64,000 nt of DNA from Mucilaginibacter_A sp964236465. Its GTDB lineage: Bacteria > Bacteroidota > Bacteroidia > Sphingobacteriales > Sphingobacteriaceae. The translations under genes and the position numbers were made by a program. Numbering within the stretch: position 1 is the stretch's first letter; every line of letters starts with the position of its first letter. Below the pieces are notes generated by a model that did no database searches, was not told where the DNA came from, and saw only the letters and a program-made list of their open reading frames with translations. The stretch covers positions 1 through 64,000 of the forward strand of contig CAXSBZ010000003.1 in assembly GCA_964236465.1 (NCBI GenBank), given 5' to 3'. Below, piece by piece: positions 57,957 to 64,000 of the stretch.

Positions 57957-59269
57957 TGATCAACCGTACAAAAAGCTTAATCTTACTTTTAATAATATTT
58001 TCTGCGTTTTCTGCTTCGGCACAATCTACCAGCAGCTCGCCGTATTCCAGGTTTGGCTTGGGGCTTTTGCAGCAGCAAAGTTTGCCGCAAAATATGGGCA
58101 TGGGCGGCATTGCAACCGGCGTGCGCACCATTAGTGGGCCTAATAGCGTTTACAACAACATCAATATGCTTAATCCGGCATCGTATTCGGCCATTGGCTT
58201 AACTACGATTGACGTGGGTGCTTATGCCACCATCAACACGCTGAGCAACAGCTCTGCCAAACAAACCGGTGCCGATTTCAGGCTGAACCATCTGGCGTTT
58301 GCCATCCCGATTACCCGCGGAACATCGGCTTTTAGTTTCGGTTTGCTGCCTTACAGTGATCTGGGATACAACTTTAAACAGGTTACCAAAATCGATACCA
58401 ACACGGTAAATAGTGTTTATGGCGGAGACGGCGGTTTGTCAAAAGCATATATTGGTTATGGCTTCAATTTATATAAACACCTGAACCTGGGTTTTAATGT
58501 AAGTTATATTTTTGGGAACTTGCGCCAAACACGTTCGGTAGAAGTGCCTAACTATTATTATTCTTCTTTTAATACACGCGTGGAGCAAAGCCAGAGCATA
58601 AAAGGTTTAAGTTATGATTACGGTTTGCAGTATCAGTTTGATCTTTCCACCACATCAAAGCTTGTTTTGGGTTATTCCGGAACGTTAAAATCAACCATCA
58701 CTTCTTCAAGCAAATATGTATCTACCCAATATCTGGTTGATGCAAGCACCGGTGCCGAATCCATTGCTTCGGATACCACTTATATCCGCCAGGGCAGCAA
58801 CAGCAAAATCAGTTTGCCGCTGATCCAGAATTTTGGGATTTCTTATCAGAAAGAAAACCATTATTTAATTGGTGCTGATTATAGCCGAGGCAACTGGTCG
58901 CAAATGACAATTGATGGCGTGAATCAAGGTTTGAACAATACCGAATCTTACCGCATCGGCGGCCAGATTGTGCCAAATATCAATGCTTTAAACAGTTATC
59001 TGGCGGTGATGGATTACCGCTTGGGTTATCAATACAACAAAACTTATGTGCGCACTTCGGGCACTGATATTAATGAAAATGTGTTTTCATTAGGCTTAGG
59101 TTTGCCCATCCGCTCGCAAAGCCGTACCGCTTTTTACAAGGTAAATTTTACTACTGAATTTGGCCAGCGCGGCACTTTAGTAAACAATCTGGTTAAAGAA
59201 AACTTTGTTAATTTCCGGTTTAGTTTTTTGCTGAACGACCGCTGGTTCAACAAGTTTAAGTTTGATTAA
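57956..59269 (+). CDS. Putative outer membrane beta-barrel protein
   Basis: 437 residues with a signal peptide ending SASAQ and a body of alternating hydrophobic strands ending in FVNFRFSFLLNDRWFNKFKFD. The N-terminus SSPYSRFGLGLLQQQSLPQNMGMGGIATGVR and NMLNPASYSAIGLTTIDVGAYATINTL resemble a widespread Bacteroidota outer-membrane group with FadL-like starts. Transport or structural role unknown. It overlaps coaX by one base and precedes lptC by eight bases, so an envelope-biogenesis unit is likely. Confidence 0.8.
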   Translation: MINRTKSLILLLIIFSAFSASAQSTSSSPYSRFGLGLLQQQSLPQNMGMGGIATGVRTISGPNSVYNNINMLNPASYSAIGLTTIDVGAYATINTLSNSSAKQTGADFRLNHLAFAIPITRGTSAFSFGLLPYSDLGYNFKQVTKIDTNTVNSVYGGDGGLSKAYIGYGFNLYKHLNLGFNVSYIFGNLRQTRSVEVPNYYYSSFNTRVEQSQSIKGLSYDYGLQYQFDLSTTSKLVLGYSGTLKSTITSSSKYVSTQYLVDASTGAESIASDTTYIRQGSNSKISLPLIQNFGISYQKENHYLIGADYSRGNWSQMTIDGVNQGLNNTESYRIGGQIVPNINALNSYLAVMDYRLGYQYNKTYVRTSGTDINENVFSLGLGLPIRSQSRTAFYKVNFTTEFGQRGTLVNNLVKENFVNFRFSFLLNDRWFNKFKFD

Positions 59270-59276
59270 AAGCACG

Positions 59277-59864
59277 ATGCGGCAACCACTGATTTTGAAC
59301 AGAGCTGCAACTAAATGGCTGATGCTTCTTTTAGCGGTGTTTTTTTGGTCCTGTGAAAACGATCTGAAAAAGATTCAGCAAATTTCCAGCAAAGAAGTAA
59401 ATAAACCTGTTGAAACTACGGTTGGCGTGGATGTGATCTACAGTGATTCAGCCAAAGTAAAAGCCAGGATGACGGCACCAATCATGCTCAATTATACTGC
59501 AACAAAAACAGTAAAGCCGTATTACGAAATGCCAAAAGGTGTGCATATTGATTTTTATGACCTCAAGCAAAAAATCATTAGCACGGTTACTGCCGATTAT
59601 GCCATTACCAAAAACCTGAACAAAGTGATTGAATTGCACCGAAATGTAGTGGTGGTGAATGATAAAGGCGATACCTTTAAATCCGAAGAATTGATTTGGG
59701 ACCAAAATGCAAAACGCTTTTATTCTAACCAGTTTTCTACCTTAACCAGAACTGATGGAAATACAATCAGCGGCAGCACTTTTCGCTGCAATGAAGATCT
59801 GAGTAATCCGGAGTTTTTGCAATCCACCGGAAAATTTAATATTAATCAGGGCGCAACGCCTTAA
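59277..59864 (+). CDS. lptC: LPS export ABC transporter periplasmic protein LptC
   Basis: 195 residues from the ATG at 59277 (MRQPLILNRAATKWLMLLLAVFFWSC), a signal-anchor or lipoprotein-like start; a TTG at 59262 overlaps the previous gene and is unlikely. The body has the LptC/OstA beta-jellyroll: VIYSDSAKVKARMTAPIMLNY, YEMPKGVHIDFYDLKQKIISTVTADYAI, and LHRNVVVVNDKGDTFKSEELIWDQNAKRFYSN. It bridges LptBFG and LptA in lipopolysaccharide export. A copy of the dispersed word lies in the signal region (59324-59333). Confidence 0.88.
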   Translation: MRQPLILNRAATKWLMLLLAVFFWSCENDLKKIQQISSKEVNKPVETTVGVDVIYSDSAKVKARMTAPIMLNYTATKTVKPYYEMPKGVHIDFYDLKQKIISTVTADYAITKNLNKVIELHRNVVVVNDKGDTFKSEELIWDQNAKRFYSNQFSTLTRTDGNTISGSTFRCNEDLSNPEFLQSTGKFNINQGATP

Positions 59865-59962
59865 AAAGTCACCAAACAATCAGCGCAATTTGATGTATCG
59901 GTTTTTTAGCAAAAGTTGTATCTTGCTCCCTCTTTTTTAAGCATTTAAATAGTAAGTTTTTT

Positions 59963-62068
59963 ATGGGTATAATGAGTTTTTTGCGGAACCGCTTGGGGTT
60001 GATTATGGTGATTGTGATTGGTTTAGCACTTTTTGCATTTATTATTGGCGAGGTAGTGCATTACGGAAGTTCTTTTATGAACGGCGACCGCACCACCATT
60101 GGTGAAGTGAACGGTGAGAAAATCAATTATGAAGATTTTGCGGCCAAGCTGGATCAGAACATGCAGAATTTTAAACAGCAATCCGGCCAGGCAAGTTTGA
60201 ACCCGCAGATGCTAAGTTATGTGCAGCAAAATACCTGGAACCAGCAAATCAGCCAGATTATCCTGCTAAAACAAATTGGTAAATTGGGCATCACTGTGGG
60301 CGATAATGAAAGTGTGTCTTTGGTACAGGGCAGCAATCCAAGTCCGCAAATTGTACAGGCGTTCACTAACCGCGAAACCGGCCAGTTTGACAAGCAGCAG
60401 TTGAATGCTTTTTTAGCAAACATCACTTCTTCCAAAGCTGATCCGGCAACTAAAGCACAATGGGCAAATTTTGTCAACCAGATTATTGAAGGCAAAAAAT
60501 CAGAAAAATATCTTGCGCTGATCAAAAATGGTTTGTATGTCAATTCTTTAGAAGCGAAAGAAGATTATGAGGCACGCAACAAAATTGCCAATTTCAAATA
60601 CGTCAATTTGGATTACAGCTCGATCCCGGATAGCCAGATTAAGCTGACGGACGACGATTACAGCACTTATTACAACGCCCATCAAAACGAGTTCAAAAAC
60701 CCGGAAGAAAGCCGCTCTTTCAATTATGTGGTTTTTAATGCCGCACCGTCCAAAGCGGATACTGCCGTGGTGAAAGACCAGATCAATAAATTATTGGAAG
60801 GCTTAAAAACTTCTAAAAATGATTCTCTTTTTGTAGCGGTTAATGCGGCTACGCCTGCACCTTTGGTTTATCAGAAAAAAGGACAAATTGAGCCGGCCTT
60901 GGATTCGGTGATGTTCAATGCGGCACCAGGCTTTGTTTATGGCCCTTATTTATCCAACGGTTCTTACAAAATAGCGAAACTGATCAACACTGAAGTTGGG
61001 CCGGATTCTGTAAAAGCACGTCATATCTTGATCAACCCAACTGCTGCCGGCGGTGTGGATAAAGCTTTGGCTAAAGCAGATTCTTTGCGGAAATTGATCC
61101 AGGGCGGAAAATCATTTGCTGATCTGGCCAAAACCAATTCAACTGATGGTTCTGCAGCCAAAGGCGGCGAACTGGGCACTTTTGCCCGTGGTGCCATGGT
61201 GCCGGTTTTTGAAGATGCTGTTTTTACCGGCAAAAAAGGCGATTTGAAAATTGTAACTTCTCAATTTGGTGTTCATTTAATTGAGATTGAAGATCAGAAA
61301 GGTTCATCCAAAGTAGTAAAAGTAGCTGTTGTGGATAAGCTATTGACCCCAAGCAGCAAAACGCAATCTGCTGCTTATGCGCAAGCGCAGGCTTTTTTAA
61401 GTAAAACAACTGGCAATTCTTTTGCGCAGGAAGTAAAAGCTGAAAAACTAAAATCAGTAACTGCGGATGATATCAATGCCAATTCTTCTACCGTAAATGG
61501 TTTGGAAAGTGCGCGCGATGTAGTAAAATGGGCTTACGGTGCAAAAACAGGTGATATTTCCAACCAGGTTTTTGAGTTGGGCAACCAGTATGTGGTGGCG
61601 CAATTAGGAACCATCAAACCAAAAGGGACATTGGTACTTGATGCGGTTAAAAAACAGATTGAACCGGCCGTCCGCAATCAGGTAAAAGCAAAAAAACTGG
61701 AAGACAAATTTAATGCGATAAAAGAAGCATCAGACTTAAACAGAGTTGCGGCGGCTGTTGGCAGCAAAGTTACACCTGTGCAAAATGTGGTTTTTGCCAA
61801 TCCGATTATTCCGGGCATCGCGCAGGAAAACAAAGTGATTGGGGCAATATTCGGTTCTCCGTTACACAAAATTTCCAAACCGGTTGAAGGCCAAAACGGC
61901 GTTTATGTTTTTACGGTAGATAGTTTTAACAATCCGCCGGCAATGGCCAATGGTTTGAAAGACCGCCAGCAAATTACACAGGCTATGGTGCAGCGGGTAG
62001 ATGCAGATGTGTTTAATGTGCTGAAAGATAAAGCCAATGTAAAAGATTACCGGGCAAAGTTCTTTTAA
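59963..62068 (+). CDS. PpiD/SurA-type peptidyl-prolyl isomerase
   Basis: 701-residue membrane-anchored periplasmic foldase. One N-terminal transmembrane helix (LGLIMVIVIGLALFAFIIGEVV), SurA_N-like region (INYEDFAAKLDQNMQNF, residues about 50-180), a parvulin domain (about 345-440) with VKARHILINPTAAGG, KSFADLAKTNSTDGSAAKGGELGTFARGAMVPVFEDAVF, and a second, degenerate rotamase-like part after residue 480. It helps outer-membrane proteins fold, in line with the outer-membrane and LptC genes upstream. One B-type and one A-type word are read in frame (61217-61226, 61719-61728). Confidence 0.9.
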   Translation: MGIMSFLRNRLGLIMVIVIGLALFAFIIGEVVHYGSSFMNGDRTTIGEVNGEKINYEDFAAKLDQNMQNFKQQSGQASLNPQMLSYVQQNTWNQQISQIILLKQIGKLGITVGDNESVSLVQGSNPSPQIVQAFTNRETGQFDKQQLNAFLANITSSKADPATKAQWANFVNQIIEGKKSEKYLALIKNGLYVNSLEAKEDYEARNKIANFKYVNLDYSSIPDSQIKLTDDDYSTYYNAHQNEFKNPEESRSFNYVVFNAAPSKADTAVVKDQINKLLEGLKTSKNDSLFVAVNAATPAPLVYQKKGQIEPALDSVMFNAAPGFVYGPYLSNGSYKIAKLINTEVGPDSVKARHILINPTAAGGVDKALAKADSLRKLIQGGKSFADLAKTNSTDGSAAKGGELGTFARGAMVPVFEDAVFTGKKGDLKIVTSQFGVHLIEIEDQKGSSKVVKVAVVDKLLTPSSKTQSAAYAQAQAFLSKTTGNSFAQEVKAEKLKSVTADDINANSSTVNGLESARDVVKWAYGAKTGDISNQVFELGNQYVVAQLGTIKPKGTLVLDAVKKQIEPAVRNQVKAKKLEDKFNAIKEASDLNRVAAAVGSKVTPVQNVVFANPIIPGIAQENKVIGAIFGSPLHKISKPVEGQNGVYVFTVDSFNNPPAMANGLKDRQQITQAMVQRVDADVFNVLKDKANVKDYRAKFF

Positions 62069-62136
62069 TCAGACTTGGCAATAATTTTACATCCGGAAAT
62101 CAGTTAAATGGTTTTCGGATTTTTTATTTTTACGCT

Positions 62137-62658
62137 ATGGATATTCAGGAAAATATAGTTAATAAAGTTGCCCAAAGCGGTTTGGTTACGTTTGATCCTG
62201 CCAGTTTGTATCCGGCTGGAGAACGGGTTTTGTACGATATCAAAGACAACCTTTTTATGGGTTTGATGCTGCGGGAAAAGGATTTCAGGGAGTTTATCAA
62301 ACTGCACGACTGGCAGCAATATCAGGATAAATTTGTAGCGGTTACCTGTTCTGCGGATGCCATTGTGCCTACCTGGGCTTATATGTTACTGGCCAATAAG
62401 CTGGCTCCTTTTGCCCGAAAAGTGGTTTTTGGCGATTTGGATATGCTGGAAACGGTTTTGTTTGAGGAAGCCATCAGCCAAATGAATTTGGAAAAATTTC
62501 GAGACCAGCGTGTGGTTATCAAAGGCTGCGGCGATATTGCCGTGCCGGAATCTGCTTACGTAAGCCTGACTTTCCGTTTAACGTCTGTTGTAAAAAGTAT
62601 TCTTTACGGAGAACCTTGTTCTACAGTTCCCGTTTATAAACGCAAAGAAATAATTTAG
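62137..62658 (+). CDS. DUF2480 family protein
   Basis: 173-residue soluble protein of the DUF2480 family, found throughout Bacteroidota. It includes LVTFDPASLYPAGERVLYDIKDNLFMGLMLREKDFREFI, VAVTCSADAIVPTWAYMLLANKLAP and QRVVIKGCGDIAVPESAYVSLTFRLT with two conserved cysteines. Function unknown. It often lies close to iron-sulfur or central-metabolism genes in related genomes, but no such gene is next to it here. Confidence 0.85.
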   Translation: MDIQENIVNKVAQSGLVTFDPASLYPAGERVLYDIKDNLFMGLMLREKDFREFIKLHDWQQYQDKFVAVTCSADAIVPTWAYMLLANKLAPFARKVVFGDLDMLETVLFEEAISQMNLEKFRDQRVVIKGCGDIAVPESAYVSLTFRLTSVVKSILYGEPCSTVPVYKRKEII

Positions 62659-62682
62659 AACTCAAGTTTTGGTTGGCTAATT

Positions 62683-63471
62683 ATGGTAAAAATCCTACGA
62701 ATATCAATTGCTTTTATCGTTTTATTCCATCAATTTGTATTTGCTCAGGATTTAGTTAAAAAAAATACTTTAGCTTTTAAAGACGGCGAACAGTTAAGTT
62801 ATCGCCTGAAATATGGAATTTTCACGGCTGCGGAAGCCAATTTGAAAATAGAAGAAAGTGCCGTTAAGTTTGACGGAAAGCCAACTTATCACATTGTAAT
62901 TGATGGAAAAACAGCCGGAAGTTTTGATATTTTTTTCAAGGTCCGCAACCGTTACGAATCTTTTATCGACCATACTACCACGCTTCCTTATTATTATACC
63001 GAAAACCGCCGGGAGGGCAAATATCGCCGCAGCGACAAAGTAGTTTTTGATTATGAGGACAAAAAGATCACCGCCCAAACGGGTGTTTTTCCGTTTAAAG
63101 GACAAGTTTTTGACTTGCCTTCAGCTTATTACTTTGCCCGAAACCTCGACCTGTCAAAAATAAAACCCGGAGATGAACTGAAACTCCAGTATTTTTCGGA
63201 AAAAAAAGTAGAAACTTTAGGGATTACTTACGTTGGCAAAGAAGATATTACCTGCGATTTGGGTACATTCAACTGTTTAAAGTTTTGCCCTTCTATTGTA
63301 CCGGGCCGCATTTTTAGAAAAGACAGTAAACTCTATTTGTGGATCACCAATGATGGCAACCGCATACCTGTAAAAGCACAGGTAGAGATTTTGGTTGGTA
63401 CGGTAACTTTAGAAATAATCAACGCAAAAGGACTTAAATATCCTGTCAACCAACAAGCCCCAAAAGAATGA
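62683..63471 (+). CDS. DUF3108 domain-containing secreted protein
   Basis: 262 residues with a signal peptide (MVKILRISIAFIVLFHQFVFAQ) and a beta-rich DUF3108 domain: KDGEQLSYRLKYGIFTAAEANLKIEESAV, FFKVRNRYESFIDHTTTLPYYYTENRREGKYRRSD, and VLVGTVTLEIINAKG at the end. Periplasmic or outer-membrane lipocalin-like role is inferred. The stop overlaps the DUF3109 start by four bases (ATGA). Confidence 0.86.
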   Translation: MVKILRISIAFIVLFHQFVFAQDLVKKNTLAFKDGEQLSYRLKYGIFTAAEANLKIEESAVKFDGKPTYHIVIDGKTAGSFDIFFKVRNRYESFIDHTTTLPYYYTENRREGKYRRSDKVVFDYEDKKITAQTGVFPFKGQVFDLPSAYYFARNLDLSKIKPGDELKLQYFSEKKVETLGITYVGKEDITCDLGTFNCLKFCPSIVPGRIFRKDSKLYLWITNDGNRIPVKAQVEILVGTVTLEIINAKGLKYPVNQQAPKE

Positions 63472-64000
63472 TTGAAGTAAAAAATACATTGGTTCATGAG
63501 GACGTGATCAAGGAGAATTTTGTGTGTAATTTGAACCGGTGTAAAGGTGCATGCTGCGTAGAAGGCGATTCCGGTGCGCCGCTAAACCTGGATGAGCTGA
63601 ATGTGCTGGCAGAAATTTATCCGGCCGTAAAACCTTACATGACGGCCAAAGGCATCGAAACCATAGAACAAGTAGGCACTTCTGTGGTGGATTTTGAAGG
63701 TGATTATACCACGCCTTGTGTGGATGGAAATAAAGAATGTGCTTATGTAACCTGGGAAAACGGAATCACCAAATGTGCCATCGAAAAAGCTTATGAAGCA
63801 GGTGCCACTACTTGGAAAAAACCTATTTCTTGCCATTTGTATCCGATCCGGGTAACAAAATATCCGGAATTTGAAGTGCTTTTTTATGATCGATGGAGCA
63901 TTTGCAGCCCGGCTTGTTCTTTTGGGAACGAGTTAAAAGTGAGCATTTACCAGTTTTTAAAAGACCCGCTGATCCGGAAATACGGTGCGGATTGGTATCA
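63468..64000 (+). CDS. DUF3109 family protein (3' partial)
   Basis: The frame runs from the ATG at 63468 off the window edge, about 177 residues visible (family about 190). It contains a Cys-rich pattern, VCNLNRCKGACCVEGDSGAPL, then CVDGNKECAYVTWENGITKCAIEKAYEAG, ISCHLYPIRVTKYPEFEVL and WSICSPACSFG, typical of DUF3109/YkgJ-related zinc or iron-sulfur cluster binding proteins. It overlaps the DUF3108 gene by four bases. Confidence 0.88.
   Translation, partial: MIEVKNTLVHEDVIKENFVCNLNRCKGACCVEGDSGAPLNLDELNVLAEIYPAVKPYMTAKGIETIEQVGTSVVDFEGDYTTPCVDGNKECAYVTWENGITKCAIEKAYEAGATTWKKPISCHLYPIRVTKYPEFEVLFYDRWSICSPACSFGNELKVSIYQFLKDPLIRKYGADWY

Noticed and set aside
204..61728. Dispersed word as a promoter or RBS element
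   Set aside because: It occurs in both orientations relative to genes, inside coding frames, and at 3' ends as often as at 5' ends, and does not match TTG-N17-23-TAnnTTTG.
204..61728. Dispersed word as a Chi or KOPS-type replication-oriented motif
   Set aside because: Orientation is balanced (about 36 plus, 32 minus) with no switch along the window; oriented motifs would be skewed. A whole-genome count would settle it.

Overview
The window looks like chromosome from a Bacteroidota bacterium, most probably the Sphingobacteriaceae (Pedobacter/Mucilaginibacter-like). The signs are a SusC/SusD pair, the gliding/type IX secretion proteins GldJ and PorV, Bacteroidota-type families (DUF4159, DUF4834, DUF6427, DUF2480, DUF3109, YfhO), weak Shine-Dalgarno sequences and several TAnnTTTG promoter boxes. 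The genus is an inference. I saw no tRNA, rRNA, CRISPR array, transposase, prophage or replication origin.

Layout. 1-4390: end of the respiratory complex I operon (nuoL partial, nuoM, nuoN). 4451-8380: DedA protein, inorganic pyrophosphatase, CNNM/CorC-type membrane protein, RsmE and a DUF4159 protein, tightly packed. 8505-13288: secreted TPR protein behind a perfect 32-bp inverted repeat, gldJ, divergent porV, ispF. 13496-19699: small Cys-rich membrane protein, then a minus-strand set of four genes (ATP-grasp-like, class I glutamine amidotransferase, GCS2-type carboxylate-amine ligase, second ATP-grasp) and two alpha/beta esterases, which looks like an uncharacterised peptide or amide biosynthetic locus. 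19734-23099: VapBC module, typA, a small basic protein and a MOSC protein. 23380-28378: SusC/SusD pair, followed by a decayed tyrosine-phosphatase gene. 28934-31191: response regulator and small or secreted proteins. 31221-35753: cyanophycin locus (isoaspartyl peptidase, cyanophycinase, divergent cyanophycin synthetase). 35746-48385: DNA glycosylase, then a surface-glycan region (flippase, four glycosyltransferases, two methyltransferases, YfhO protein) interrupted by an alpha/beta hydrolase and a PemK/MazF toxin-antitoxin module. 48682-54358: small membrane proteins, a VapBC module whose toxin carries a nonsense codon, uvrB, upp, a HAD nucleotidase and two small unknown genes. 54453-64000: glycosyltransferase, DUF6427, purQ, coaX, a putative outer-membrane protein, lptC, a PpiD-like foldase, DUF2480, DUF3108 and a partial DUF3109 gene.

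The most striking signal is not a gene. A short word, RCT(TC or GT)TTTTA, usually extended to RATRCT(TC/GT)TTTTAYC and followed about six bases later by an A/T tract such as TAAAATT, occurs about 68 times, roughly once per kb. It lies on both strands, inside genes and between them, and sometimes forms perfect inverted pairs at gene ends. A composition-only estimate for 64 kb is about one copy. The architecture (fixed core, spaced A/T tract, both orientations, coding and intergenic, terminator-like pairs) resembles the DNA uptake sequences of Pasteurellaceae and Neisseriaceae. I know of no such signal described in Bacteroidota. All three copies of a separate GTCAT-type palindromic repeat sit directly beside this word.
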